From contig NZ_CP045700.1 of NCBI RefSeq assembly GCF_009601765.2, positions 1-64,000 on the forward strand: a DNA stretch of 64,000 nt. The letters are read 5' to 3'. This DNA is from Vibrio algicola. Lineage in GTDB: Bacteria > Pseudomonadota > Gammaproteobacteria > Enterobacterales > Vibrionaceae. Under the pieces are notes generated by a model. That model saw only the letters and a list, made by a program, of their open reading frames with translations. It was not told the origin of the DNA and searched no databases. Position 1 is the first letter of the stretch; each line of letters begins with the position of its first letter. Of the stretch, positions 18,767 through 27,971 are shown one piece after another. A program made the translations under genes and the position numbers.

Positions 18767-19383
18767 TTATCTGTTCTGCTTCTTACTTTGATACAAGGCT
18801 TCGTCAGCGCGCTTATAAGTATCATCGAACAGATCATTATCTTCTCTTTGGCTGATCCCCGTCGATACCGAGACATAAATATCATCTGGGTTGATCGGCG
18901 TTGAGCGTCGGTGCTGGTTTTGTTGGTGCGGTTCTTCATGGAATAGATAAAATTGTAGCGATAACTGGTATAAAATTGATCGGTGCTTAATAACATCGGA
19001 AAACTGCTACTCCAAATGCGATCTAGCGTTGGTAGAATATAGTTATGTTGTTGTAGATCGCGCGGCGGCTTACCGAGTCCAATCAGAGTACCGTTTAATA
19101 AAATGTCTTTATAGCGATTATTATTGAAACCATATTCATCGCTGTCGGAATAGTAACGAATTGGAATAACCGATTGTGGGAATGGGGTATTTGGCGTCTC
19201 TAAAACGAGCTCAAAGAGGTTTTTATTTTCGACGACTCGTTTACCTAAAACATCAACAGAACGTTGAAAATTTTGTATTAATCTACCAACGTCGGATTTA
19301 GCATCATTCCAAGTATTATAAGTACTTATTAGCAATAAAACGATCAAGGCTATGCAGTTTAAGAGCGTCGGAGATAGGTGCAT
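18767..19383 (-). pseudogene. Decayed diguanylate cyclase (internal deletion and frameshift)
   Basis: The open part of the minus strand from 19383 begins with a membrane segment (CIALIVLLLIST) and continues into an extracytoplasmic sensor-like region (about 150 residues, ending near SYRYNFIYSM). In a shifted frame the last 45 codons before the stop at 18767 encode the tail of a GGDEF domain: IYVSVSTGIS, then YKRADEALYQSKKQNR. The middle of the protein, including the GGDEF active-site motif, is absent. The gene therefore lost several hundred bases and its frame, and it cannot make c-di-GMP. It is convergent with the qnr gene. Confidence 0.75.
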
Positions 19384-19500
19384 CGGGTGTTTCGTTCATG
19401 TCATGCTATCTCCGTATCAATTTGCTTCGTTTTGAGTATCTTTGCTCTTATCGCTAAGATATCTTGCTCTGATTGTTATTGTGTCATAGAGAAATAAAGA

Positions 19501-19515
19501 ATTTACACTGTAAAG
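19501..19515. promoter_or_regulatory. Weak parS2-like site
   Basis: ATTTACACTGTAAAG matches the parS2 core (TTTACA-N-TGTAAA) but the outer pair is broken. It lies in the 233-bp gap before the HNH gene and far from the origin cluster. Confidence 0.5.
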
Positions 19516-19616
19516 CCGACATTTTGGATAAATTAAGAGTTGATAAGATTGAGAACAATCAACCACGGTTAAGATTTATGATAGGCTTAAGCGAGTCTAT
19601 TTGATAGGAAAAAAAC

Positions 19617-19961
19617 ATGGCTTCAGATTTTTATGGCAGTAGTGCGACCTATGCACGTCAAGAGAGTGGTTACCGCGAGAAAGCATTAAAATTGTATCCG
19701 TGGGTATGTGGCAACTGTGCACGCGAGTTCGTGTATTCAAATTTGCGTGAATTGACAGTTCATCATAAAGATCATGACCATACTAATAACCCAGAAGATG
19801 GCAGTAACTGGGAGTTATTGTGTTTGTATTGCCACGATCATGAGCATTCTAAATATTTAGAACATGACTTATACGGTTCAGATTCAACCCCGACGGAAGA
19901 TGAGCATCAATCGGCAACACATAACCCTTTTGCCGATCTAAAAAACTTAATGAAAAAATAA
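19617..19961 (+). CDS. yajD: YajD-family HNH nuclease
   Basis: This 114-residue protein belongs to the small YajD family of HNH proteins. A zinc-binding CxxC (CGNC, about residues 31-34) precedes the HNH core: LTVHHKDHDHTNNPEDGSNW (about 47-66) with the catalytic His pair, then LLCLYCHDHEH (about 68-78) closing the metal site. These features predict a beta-beta-alpha-metal endonuclease, but no substrate is known for the family. The C-terminal 30 residues are acidic and polar. It is a single gene with GGAAAAAA before the ATG and a terminator shared with the convergent gene downstream. Confidence 0.85.
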   Translation: MASDFYGSSATYARQESGYREKALKLYPWVCGNCAREFVYSNLRELTVHHKDHDHTNNPEDGSNWELLCLYCHDHEHSKYLEHDLYGSDSTPTEDEHQSATHNPFADLKNLMKK

Positions 19962-20024
19962 TTGTTAATACCTATTCAATATTGATAGGGTAGAAAAATG
20001 TATTCTTCATGATTTAAGATCAAA

Positions 20025-20058
20025 AAAACCGAGCCTTGAGAGCTCGGTTTTGTTTTTA
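20025..20058. terminator. Bidirectional terminator between yajD and the hibernation factor gene
   Basis: The stem AAAACCGAGC / GCTCGGTTTT is flanked by A-rich and T-rich runs, so it can act for both converging genes. Confidence 0.85.
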
Positions 20059-20077
20059 TAACGATAGGGTTGTTGAA

Positions 20078-20437
20078 TTAATCGACGAGCTTCATTTCTT
20101 GGATAATATCAGAAGCAATCTCTGGTTTGGTACTGGTTGGGGTTGAATGCAGTTCCGATTTTAATTGACCTTTACGGTTTTTAAGCCCAGTTTCCAGTTT
20201 CTTAACCGCTGCAGCAATCGCAGGATACATCACTTTGTCTTCCGCTTTAGCTGAAATGCGCACACCTTCATAGTTTGAGAACGTTTCTACGTGGTGCTCA
20301 TTATGCTGCTTGGTGATGATGATATCGCAGCTAATTAAGTCGGGGAAATGTGAAGATATTTTATTGAATTTACTTTCAATGTCAGCACGTGATTCGTCGC
20401 CAATAGTGACATGATGCGTTTGGATATTTACTTTCAT
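20078..20437 (-). CDS. HPF/RaiA-family ribosome hibernation factor
   Basis: This 119-residue protein belongs to the ribosome-associated inhibitor family that binds the decoding region of the 30S subunit and stabilises idle ribosomes under stress. The beta-alpha-beta-beta-beta-alpha core is complete: MKVNIQTHHVTIGDESRADI, then the central strands, then VMYPAIAAAVKKLETGLKNRKGQLKSE with the basic second helix. A short tail of about 20 residues follows, as in RaiA (YfiA). I chose the ATG at 20437 because AGAAGG lies eight bases upstream; a TTG two codons earlier is less likely. Whether it acts like HPF (dimerising) or RaiA is not clear. The 320 bp upstream hold no other gene. Confidence 0.85.
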   Translation of the reverse strand: MKVNIQTHHVTIGDESRADIESKFNKISSHFPDLISCDIIITKQHNEHHVETFSNYEGVRISAKAEDKVMYPAIAAAVKKLETGLKNRKGQLKSELHSTPTSTKPEIASDIIQEMKLVD

Positions 20438-20758
20438 ACACAATACCTTCTGTTGAAGAGCCTTAAATCATTTAAGGCGGGTTACCTAATTAATCTACTT
20501 CCAACCTATCAAACTTTATCTCGGTTGGCAAAGACCAATGTCTAATTCTTAAGTCTAGTTACAATTAGAAATTTTGCCTTGATGGTTAATTGTACAAAAG
20601 ATGAAATCTGCTTTCTCAAGCATCATTTGATTGCTGAAATAACGCACAAAATTGGATGTTGATCTGCATTTATGTTGTAGTGTATTAGAGCGTTGTTTAC
20701 CCACTGTAATTTATTGTGAGTAGGTAACATCAAGGATAAGCTTTTGAAAGGATGATCA

Positions 20759-22390
20759 ATGTTTGTCACTAAATACTATATCGTAGCAAGTGTTTTCTTT
20801 TATCTTCTTGCATTGCTGTGCCCTAATTTTTGGCTGTCGCTGCCGTTAGCATGGATAGCTTTATCTTTGTCAGTCGTCAGCATTGCCTATTTGTGTAATT
20901 TTCCCCATCTGTTTCGCAAAAAGCCCAATGGCGTGATCCCCAATGGTATTCAATTAGTGTTAGCGCCATTTTTGATTGGAGTGCACTATTATAACTATTG
21001 GGCCCGCCATCACGATTCGGTTGCGCCGATCCAACGTATTGATCCGCAATTGTATTTAGCTCGTCGATTATTTTCTAAAGATTTGGAGGAGCTTAAAGCG
21101 CAAGGAATTAGCAGCATTTTAGATATGACGGCCGAGTTTCATGGCCTAGAAAGTCGCAAAGCTGAAAAAGATTTTCATTATTTTAATCTTCCAGTATTGG
21201 ATCATAAAGTGCCTTCTAAACGTCAGTTATTAAAAGCATTAGACTGGATGGATGTGCAACTGGCCAGTTCTCGAAAAGTGGTGGTGCATTGTGCGTTAGG
21301 GCGCGGTCGGTCGGTCTTTGTTTTAGCGGCCTATTTACTGCGTCGCTATCCGCAATTAAGTATCGATGAAGTGATGAAAAAGATCAAAAACATCCGCAAC
21401 ACGGCCAATCTCAATAAGGAGCAAATGACAATGTTACAACAACTGCATAATGAGAACGCATTGGTTGCTGATAAAACGGTGTGGATGATCGTCAATCCTG
21501 TTTCTGGTGGCGGAAAGTGGGCAACTTATAAAGATGAAATTCTAGAGAAAATAACCGCCAAATATCATGTCGAAATACGCGAAACCACGCCAGATATTTC
21601 GGCAACACAATTGGCAAAACAAGCCATTCAAGCCAATGCTCAGATGATCATTGCAGGGGGCGGCGACGGTACTGTCACCGAAGTGGCGAGCCAAATTATT
21701 CATACTGATATTGTGCTGGGAATTTTGCCGCTGGGTACTGCGAATGCGTTATGTCACGTTCTATATGGGATTGAAAATAAAATCATTCCGGTTGAAACCG
21801 CGTGTGGCGCAATTTTAGACGGTGAGATCACCCAAATTGATAGCGCCAGTTGTAATGAGGATCTGATCTTGTTGGTGGCCGGCGTTGGCTTTGAGCAACA
21901 AATGATTGAATTTGCCGAACGAGAAGAAAAAAATAACGATGGTCAAATGGCCTATCTAAAAGGTTTATGGGGCGCTATTTCAAATAACAATACTCTTACG
22001 CTTGATTTGACACTGGATGGTGAAAGTCAAAAAAACGTAGAAGTGAGCAGTTTAGTGATCGCCAATGCTGCGCCATTTACTACTTTACTGGCTCAAGGTG
22101 GCGGAGAACCTGATCTGCAAGATGGTATTTTGGATATTACCTACCTGCCAAGCAATGAGAGTGTGACAGGGCGTTTACTGTCTTTATCAGAATTGGCACT
22201 ATCAAATTTTTTGCCCACAGCAGAGCCTATGGGGTTTGTGCATAAACAAGCCAAACAAGTGATGGTATCAAGCGATGAAGTTTTTAAGTATGTGATTGAT
22301 GGTGAGTTGTATGAAAGTAATAAGCTCACGATTAATGTTCAGCCACGTTCGCTTAATGTGATGGTACCAACTTGGTTTAATGAGCAGTGA
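20759..22390 (+). CDS. Dual-specificity phosphatase fused to a lipid kinase (DAGK/YegS family)
   Basis: This 543-residue membrane protein combines three parts. Residues 1-80 hold two or three membrane segments. Residues about 90-220 form a dual-specificity/tyrosine-type phosphatase with the P-loop HCALGRGRS (Cys178, Arg184) and an upstream Asp-containing LPVLDHKVPS. Residues about 240-540 form a diacylglycerol-kinase-type catalytic domain with VNPVSGGGK and the nucleotide loop GGGDGT (300-305), then LPLGTANAL. The combination suggests phosphorylation and dephosphorylation of lipids, perhaps phosphatidylglycerol phosphate or diacylglycerol/sphingosine-like substrates at the inner membrane. The actual substrate cannot be read from sequence. 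It appears monocistronic. Confidence 0.85.
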   Translation: MFVTKYYIVASVFFYLLALLCPNFWLSLPLAWIALSLSVVSIAYLCNFPHLFRKKPNGVIPNGIQLVLAPFLIGVHYYNYWARHHDSVAPIQRIDPQLYLARRLFSKDLEELKAQGISSILDMTAEFHGLESRKAEKDFHYFNLPVLDHKVPSKRQLLKALDWMDVQLASSRKVVVHCALGRGRSVFVLAAYLLRRYPQLSIDEVMKKIKNIRNTANLNKEQMTMLQQLHNENALVADKTVWMIVNPVSGGGKWATYKDEILEKITAKYHVEIRETTPDISATQLAKQAIQANAQMIIAGGGDGTVTEVASQIIHTDIVLGILPLGTANALCHVLYGIENKIIPVETACGAILDGEITQIDSASCNEDLILLVAGVGFEQQMIEFAEREEKNNDGQMAYLKGLWGAISNNNTLTLDLTLDGESQKNVEVSSLVIANAAPFTTLLAQGGGEPDLQDGILDITYLPSNESVTGRLLSLSELALSNFLPTAEPMGFVHKQAKQVMVSSDEVFKYVIDGELYESNKLTINVQPRSLNVMVPTWFNEQ

Positions 22391-22529
22391 CCTTGAAGAT
22401 TTTAGGATTATTACAAAAATAAATACCGGCTCTATCATTTCAAAGACAGGGATTTCGATAGTAATTAGAACGGCATCGCTTTATCATTCCTGCCTTTGTC
22501 ATTTCCCCTTTTGATGAGACATTTTTACC

Positions 22530-23405
22530 ATGCCTAAACACTCGCCGGCGCTTGGCGCTTCTTGGATGCTGATCGCGGGTTTATCTTTCGCTATTGTGAA
22601 CAGCATTGCTCAATACATCAGTATTACGTTTTCACTGCCATCTACTACGGTTGCGTTACTGCAATACGCGATTGCGCTGGTGGCGATCCTGCCGTATTTA
22701 AAAACCTTGGGTATTCGTAAGTCGTTATACACCAAACATTTTTGGTGGCATGCAGTGCGTGTGTTTTTATCGGTGATTGGTATTCAACTGTGGTTTTGGG
22801 CGTTGGCATATCCCGTGCCGATTTGGCAAGGGATCGCACTATTAATGACGTCGCCGTTATTTGCTACGGTTGGCTCGGGATTGATCTTAAAAGAGAAAGT
22901 CGGTTGGGCACGTTGGCTGGCAACTTTAGCCGGATTTGTTGGTGCGATGATCATTCTAGAGCCTTGGTCAGACTCCTTTACTTGGGCGACTTTACTGCCA
23001 GTTGGTGCGGCATTTTTCTGGGCCTGTTATTCATTAATGGTAAAGAAAATGTCGGTCAACGATTCACCTTCAACCATGGTGGTGTATCTATTGGTGCTAT
23101 TAACCCCATTTAATCTCTTTTTAGCGCTGCCGGAGTGGTCAACCCCAATTGGATGGAATGTATGGCTGTTACTTATTGGCGCAGGAGCAATGACCGCGTT
23201 GGCGCAATGGGCGATTGTAAAAGCTTATGCCGTCGCGGATGCGTCATTTGTGCAGCCGTTTGATTTAGCCAAATTACCGTTTAATGTCTTTTTAGGTTGG
23301 TTGGTGTTTGGCTGGGTTCCAACGGGTAATTTATGGGTTGGCGCGGCCATTATGATGATGTCGATTGTGTTTATTACCCAATGGGAGCGGCGTAAGTTGG
23401 TTTGA
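22530..23405 (+). CDS. EamA/DMT-superfamily transporter
   Basis: This 291-residue protein has about ten hydrophobic segments arranged as two EamA repeats (residues about 8-140 and 150-285), the normal plan of drug/metabolite exporters. Typical details are the conserved LLxTSPLFATVGSGLILKEK loop before the fifth segment in the first repeat and ALAQWAIVKAYAVADASFVQPF in the second. It may export a metabolite or amino acid; no substrate can be assigned. It stands alone, and a GC-rich hairpin (23431-23460) follows it. Confidence 0.82.
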   Translation: MPKHSPALGASWMLIAGLSFAIVNSIAQYISITFSLPSTTVALLQYAIALVAILPYLKTLGIRKSLYTKHFWWHAVRVFLSVIGIQLWFWALAYPVPIWQGIALLMTSPLFATVGSGLILKEKVGWARWLATLAGFVGAMIILEPWSDSFTWATLLPVGAAFFWACYSLMVKKMSVNDSPSTMVVYLLVLLTPFNLFLALPEWSTPIGWNVWLLLIGAGAMTALAQWAIVKAYAVADASFVQPFDLAKLPFNVFLGWLVFGWVPTGNLWVGAAIMMMSIVFITQWERRKLV

Positions 23406-23430
23406 TTTCCCCTCTTTCTCTTTCTTCATC

Positions 23431-23463
23431 ACGCAAGCGAGATAAGTTAATCGCTTGCGTTAT
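23431..23463 (+). terminator. Hairpin after the EamA transporter gene
   Basis: A perfect 10-bp stem ACGCAAGCGA / TCGCTTGCGT has a 10-nt loop. The following T-tract is poor (TATCATTT), so termination may be partial. Confidence 0.5.
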
Positions 23464-23605
23464 CATTTCGATGTAATAGTGGGTTTTGTTGCATTAATTA
23501 TGTGATCTAAATCTTTTATTCCTGTCTATGGTTAATTATTATACAAGCTTGAATTAATAGAGGTTGGTGTTCTGAATAGAATATCGATCGGCACGAGGCT
23601 TGTTT

Positions 23606-24085
23606 ATGTCGACACTTTTCGCAATTTCATTAACCACAGGTCTGCTTTCTGGAGTATGGGGCTGGGTAGCGGTTTCTCTCGGTTTGCTTTCTTGGGCGGG
23701 CTTTTTGGGTTGTACCAGTTATTTTGCTTCTCCTACCCAAGGGGTTAAAGGGCTTGCTATTAGTTTACTGACTAACTTAACTGGTATTGGTTGGGCGTTA
23801 TTGATTATTTATGGTTCACAATGGTTTGGCAGTGAAATTATTGGCTATATGCTAACGGGCATCGTGTCATTCTTTATGTGTATTCAAGCGCAAAAATCTT
23901 GGCTGAGCTTTATCCCAGGTACTTTCATTGGCGCATGTGCCACTTTTGCCGCTAACGGTAATTGGCAACTGGTTATTCCATCGCTACTTATTGGTGGTGT
24001 ATTCGGCTATTTGATGAAAGCCAGCGGAGTATGGTTACAAGCAAGAAGCGAAGCCAAATTAGTTGCAGCCCAGCAAAGCCATTGA
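23606..24085 (+). CDS. DUF1097-family membrane protein
   Basis: This small inner-membrane protein of 159 residues has five to six predicted hydrophobic segments, with motifs such as LTTGLLSGVWGWVAVSLGLLSW, YFASPTQGVKG and FIPGTFIGACATFA that fit the DUF1097 family (E. coli YcdZ). No function is known for the family. The start at 23606 is favoured over an upstream TTG because CGAGG lies at a proper distance. It precedes a small XRE regulator by 118 bp in the same direction. Confidence 0.75.
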   Translation: MSTLFAISLTTGLLSGVWGWVAVSLGLLSWAGFLGCTSYFASPTQGVKGLAISLLTNLTGIGWALLIIYGSQWFGSEIIGYMLTGIVSFFMCIQAQKSWLSFIPGTFIGACATFAANGNWQLVIPSLLIGGVFGYLMKASGVWLQARSEAKLVAAQQSH

Positions 24086-24203
24086 TTTGAACACACAGTA
24101 CAGATAAAAACGATGGGGCAAATTTGACGTTTGAATGACATCCCATTCGGTAAACTTCTAGATACTGAAACCAATATTAGTGTGACCAATCAATGGAGTT
24201 GAA

Positions 24204-24560
24204 ATGCAGTTTACTGAAGATGACAGAGAAGTTTTATATCAAGTATGGATGACACATAAAGCCAAGCGTCACTTAACCCAAATGGATATGGCAAAACGTT
24301 TGGGGATCAGCGTGGTGGAGTTTTCCGACTTACTGCGCAAACGAGAGCCTTTAACATTAAGCTTTATCGCCAAATTTTGTCAGATCTTAGATTTGCAACC
24401 TCACAATATTGTCCCTTCTTTAAAACACCAATCGGGTCATGCACCACAGTTGGTATATTTGCAAAATCGTGTGATCATAGACGGCGATATTCAACGCGTT
24501 CAGGTAGAAGGTAATCAAGTGATTATAGATTACTGTAGCCCCGTGAAAGCGGTCGGTTAA
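24204..24560 (+). CDS. XRE-type helix-turn-helix protein
   Basis: This 118-residue protein has a helix-turn-helix at about residues 23-60 (LTQMDMAKRLGISVVEFSDLL), followed by an LSFIAKFCQILDLQPHNI segment typical of Cro/C1-type DNA-binding domains. The C-terminal half is short and may serve for dimerisation. Target genes are unknown; the nearest candidates are the DUF1097 gene before it and the exported protein gene 39 bp after it, which may share its transcript. Confidence 0.75.
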   Translation: MQFTEDDREVLYQVWMTHKAKRHLTQMDMAKRLGISVVEFSDLLRKREPLTLSFIAKFCQILDLQPHNIVPSLKHQSGHAPQLVYLQNRVIIDGDIQRVQVEGNQVIIDYCSPVKAVG

Positions 24561-24599
24561 CCCTAGATATTACCACCATTATTTTTTGAGATTAATGTT

Positions 24600-25247
24600 A
24601 TGTTAAAACGATTTTCAACCAGTTTACTTGCTGTGAGTAGCAGTCTTATTTTATGCATGGTTCCATTGTCGGCCAGCGCCAATACGACTCAAGTCGGCAC
24701 ATTTACTCTGGATAATGGTGCGCAAGTGGTGCTAAAGGATGACTTTACTTGGGAATATGTTTTAACTAAAAAAGAGCCAGTGTCGTCAAAAAATAAGACT
24801 CAAACCAGCGTGATTGCCGCTCCAGTCGCTGGGGCTGCAAGTGCTAAGGTGGCGACAACATCCTCAAGCATGACCAAGGAAAGCTTAACCACTCAAGCGA
24901 TGGCTAATCCATCTTTACTCGGTCAAACGGCAAAAAATGGCATTGCGGTTTCATTAGCCAAGACCCAGTGGGATGGCAATAAGCTAGGATTAACGTTCAA
25001 CTTGGCCAGTACAAGCAGCGATAGCATGGTCACGGTATTAATTAATGCTGATTTTTATAATGACCAAGGCGTTAAACTGCAACAACAAGAATTGCAGGTA
25101 TGGCAAGCCATCAAGCGCATGCCAGAGACTTATCTTCGTAAAGGCGAAACACGTCAATCAAAAGTGGTTTGGGTAGAAGGCATTGATAAAAGCCAATGGA
25201 AAAAACAACTGATGACGCTAAAAATCACAGAATTAGATACTTGGTGA
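24600..25247 (+). CDS. Exported protein of the DUF3157 type
   Basis: This 215-residue protein has an N-terminal signal peptide (MLKRFSTSLLAVSSSLILCM... ending at SASA about residue 26) and a short conserved motif after it, FTLDNGAQVVLKDDFTWEYV, which recurs in the Vibrio DUF3157 family. A low-complexity linker rich in A, S and T (about 55-100) leads to a beta-rich C-terminal domain (ISVSLAKTQWDGNKLGLTF-like start). It should be periplasmic. The function is unknown. It starts 39 bp after the XRE gene and ends before a terminator. Confidence 0.7.
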   Translation: MLKRFSTSLLAVSSSLILCMVPLSASANTTQVGTFTLDNGAQVVLKDDFTWEYVLTKKEPVSSKNKTQTSVIAAPVAGAASAKVATTSSSMTKESLTTQAMANPSLLGQTAKNGIAVSLAKTQWDGNKLGLTFNLASTSSDSMVTVLINADFYNDQGVKLQQQELQVWQAIKRMPETYLRKGETRQSKVVWVEGIDKSQWKKQLMTLKITELDTW

Positions 25248-25291
25248 TATCAAGGGTTTAACGAGAACCGATTAAATTGAAATGATATGAA

Positions 25292-25322
25292 AATCCCGCT
25301 TTAAGAGCGGGATTGTTGTTTT
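25292..25322 (+). terminator. Terminator after the DUF3157 gene
   Basis: The stem AATCCCGCT / AGCGGGATT with a 5-nt loop is followed by a T-rich run. The remaining 240 bp up to the next gene show nothing else. Confidence 0.75.
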
Positions 25323-25562
25323 CAATCAATGAACATATATTTAACAACTATCCATTGGTGAAATTAATATTTGAGAGAGGTATTATTGAATAGATTATTA
25401 ATTGTTAGTTTTCTGTATTATCTAAGCTGATGAATATAATGATAATCAACGTTTGTGGTTAAGTTTTAGATGTAAATGGTCTTAAATCGAAACTCTAACG
25501 AATATGAAGCCATAACTTGGAAGTCGTGGTTAAATGGAATGGATGATTAGGGTGGTATTGAC

Positions 25563-27137
25563 GTGTTACCTATCGATAATTGGACGCTACTTGTTGTTAT
25601 TGTTTTAATTTCTATTTGTTCTGCTATGACGTTAGCAGCTTTTTGGCGAACCCAAACAGAACCGAATGGGATTGGTTTTTGGGCGGCAGGTATGGCTTTT
25701 ATCGGGCTTTCAGGTGTGGTGTTATTAACCCGAACTCAGGCCTCTGATATGTTACCGCTATTTATTGCCAATGCCGGTTATATTATAGGGTTTCAGCTGA
25801 TATTTATTGGCGTTAAAATATTTTCTAATCGCTCCAGCTCCCTCGCATTTGATTTTGCATTTCTACCGCTAGTGGCCGGGTGCTACTTTGTCCTTTATTA
25901 TATTGCCAATTTTCAAAATGCTCGCGTCGTGGTGTTTTCTGGTGCAGCTGTGCTAATTTCTCTGGCGATTGTTTATGTCTTATTAAACGGTGCAAATAAA
26001 AAGCAACGATCGACAAGAAAAATTGTTACGGTGCTTTTTGCCTTATTTGGTTTCTTTCACTTTATGCGCGCCTTTATGGCTGTATTATTTCCATATCAAC
26101 CATCATTGATTGAACACAACCTTGCTACTACTTCTTTATATCTAGGTACTATTTTTATCATTATTGGCTTTACCATTATCATTATTGTACAAAGCTATTC
26201 AATCTTACTGGCCAAATTACGAATGATCTCACTGGCAGTCGATCAATCTGCATCTTCAATTGTGATCACTGATGATAAGTGGAATATTGAGTATGTGAAT
26301 CCGTCAGCATTAAATAAAACTGGTTATCGTTTAGATGAAGTGCTCGGCCAGCGGGCTGATATTTTTGATGCCGATACCATGTCGCTGGAAGATCAGAAAA
26401 AAATGTCCGATATTCTAGGAGCGGGAAAAATATGGCGTGGCGAATTACTGACTCAAAATAAACAAGCCGATAAGGCATTTTGGGAATTGGCATCAATCTC
26501 ACCGGTTAAACGAACAAACAATCAGATCCGTCATTTTGTTGCGGTAAAAGAAGACATCACCGAGCTAAAACACGCCAAACAAAAAATTCAACATTTAGCC
26601 CAACACGACACCTTAACTGGCCTGCCGACTCGACAACTGATCATGACCAGGCTTGAAAAGGCAATCATCGCAGCTAAGCAAAGCAACGGCCAATTAGCGG
26701 TGCTATTTATGGACTTAGATGGTTTTAAGTCGGTTAACGATACCTTTGGACATGGCACTGGTGATGCGCTATTAAAGTCGGTGGCAACAAGGTTACGCTC
26801 ATGTGTGCGTGATATTGATACGGTTGCTCGTATTGGTGGTGATGAGTTTCTGATGCTCTTTAACGGTGTTGCCGATCAGGCATCAGTGGCAATGATTGCA
26901 GAGCGCATGTTACACGCGATTGCAGAACCATTTAAAATTGATAATCAGCTGATAAATATTAGCTCAAGTATTGGTATTTCTATGTATCCTGATGACTCTC
27001 AAGACCCACTTGAATTGATTAAACTGGCTGATCTTGTGATGTATGAAGTGAAGCGAGAAGGCAAAAATAACGTAGCGTTTGTCAGTCGGACCAATACTGA
27101 ACAAGCCGCAAGCAATGCAAACGAATATATGATTTAA
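25563..27137 (+). CDS. Membrane diguanylate cyclase with PAS and GGDEF domains
   Basis: This 524-residue protein should synthesise cyclic di-GMP. Seven hydrophobic segments occupy residues about 5-215. A PAS domain follows (about 225-340, SIVITDDKWNIEYVNPSALN and a PAC-like HFVAVKEDITELK). The GGDEF domain spans about 350-510 with an intact active site GGDEF at 425-429, and an intact inhibitory site (RDID, 416-419) five residues before it, so product feedback is expected. There is no EAL domain. The start is a GTG. This cyclase is intact, in contrast to the decayed one at 18767-19383. Confidence 0.9.
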   Translation: MLPIDNWTLLVVIVLISICSAMTLAAFWRTQTEPNGIGFWAAGMAFIGLSGVVLLTRTQASDMLPLFIANAGYIIGFQLIFIGVKIFSNRSSSLAFDFAFLPLVAGCYFVLYYIANFQNARVVVFSGAAVLISLAIVYVLLNGANKKQRSTRKIVTVLFALFGFFHFMRAFMAVLFPYQPSLIEHNLATTSLYLGTIFIIIGFTIIIIVQSYSILLAKLRMISLAVDQSASSIVITDDKWNIEYVNPSALNKTGYRLDEVLGQRADIFDADTMSLEDQKKMSDILGAGKIWRGELLTQNKQADKAFWELASISPVKRTNNQIRHFVAVKEDITELKHAKQKIQHLAQHDTLTGLPTRQLIMTRLEKAIIAAKQSNGQLAVLFMDLDGFKSVNDTFGHGTGDALLKSVATRLRSCVRDIDTVARIGGDEFLMLFNGVADQASVAMIAERMLHAIAEPFKIDNQLINISSSIGISMYPDDSQDPLELIKLADLVMYEVKREGKNNVAFVSRTNTEQAASNANEYMI

Positions 27138-27217
27138 ACTGAAATTCAAAAATTATAAATAGAGTAATCTACGGTTTTATCGTAGAAGTATCAGCAGAAA
27201 ACCTAAAGGAATAATGC

Positions 27218-27853
27218 GTGACTTACCCAGATCCAAATAATAAAGAGCCAGTGAAGGGTTTCCCTCAAGTTGGTTTTCTGAAAAATTTTATTACCTCAGC
27301 CAATATTTTAGTGGGGGATTATACTTATTATGATGATCCTGAAGGGGTGGAACGGTTTGAATCGAATGTGCTCTACCATTTCCCATTCATCGGCGATAAA
27401 TTAATTATTGGTAAGTTCTGTGCCATTGCGAAAGGTGTCCAATTCATCATGAATGGTGCCAATCATAAAATGTCGGGTTTCTCCTCATACCCATTTTATA
27501 TCTTTGGTGAAGATTGGGCTAAAAGCTTACCCGCAGCAGGGACGCTACCGTATAAAGGCGATACCACCATTGGCAATGATGTATGGCTAGGTTATGAGTC
27601 GACCATTATGCCGGGTGTTAGTATTGGCAATGGCGCGATTGTGGCCAGTAAATCCGTGGTGACATCTGATGTACCTGCTTACAGCATTGTAGGCGGTAAT
27701 CCTGCTCAAGTGATTAAATATCGCTTCGATGAAACAACAATTGAAACATTACTGGCGATTGCATGGTGGGATTGGGACAGCAAAACCATTACCGAAAATC
27801 TTGAATTGATCACCAATAATGATTTAGATGCTTTAGCTAAAGTCTGTGGTTGA
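27218..27853 (+). CDS. CatB-type xenobiotic acetyltransferase
   Basis: This 211-residue protein is a left-handed beta-helix (hexapeptide repeat) acetyltransferase of the CatB/Vat class. Characteristic segments are visible: GDYTYYDDPEG near residue 35, LIIGKFCAIAKGVQFIMNGANHKM with the catalytic His (about 79-80), then TTIGNDVWLGYESTIMPGVSIGNGAIVASKSVVTSDVPAYSIVGGNPA. Family members acetylate chloramphenicol or streptogramins, but many chromosomal homologues have unknown substrates. The start codon is GTG. It converges with gcvP across a shared terminator. Confidence 0.88.
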   Translation: MTYPDPNNKEPVKGFPQVGFLKNFITSANILVGDYTYYDDPEGVERFESNVLYHFPFIGDKLIIGKFCAIAKGVQFIMNGANHKMSGFSSYPFYIFGEDWAKSLPAAGTLPYKGDTTIGNDVWLGYESTIMPGVSIGNGAIVASKSVVTSDVPAYSIVGGNPAQVIKYRFDETTIETLLAIAWWDWDSKTITENLELITNNDLDALAKVCG

Positions 27854-27903
27854 TGATACATACGACTAAGATCATCTCAGCAAAAATATGAATTTCAAAT
27901 CAA

Positions 27904-27937
27904 AAAAAACGAGCACCCAATTGAGTGCTCGTTTTAG
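27904..27937. terminator. Bidirectional terminator between the catB-like gene and gcvP
   Basis: A perfect 11-bp stem (AAAACGAGCAC / GTGCTCGTTTT) with an A-run on one side and a T-run on the other serves both converging genes. Confidence 0.88.
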
Positions 27938-27971
27938 TCTGCGTTCTTTACGCTACTCTACTTTCTTTGCA

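Noticed and set aside
24597..24607. TTATGTTAAAA as another XerD-like arm
   Set aside because: The neighbouring XerC arm is absent, and the sequence overlaps the start codon of the DUF3157 gene.
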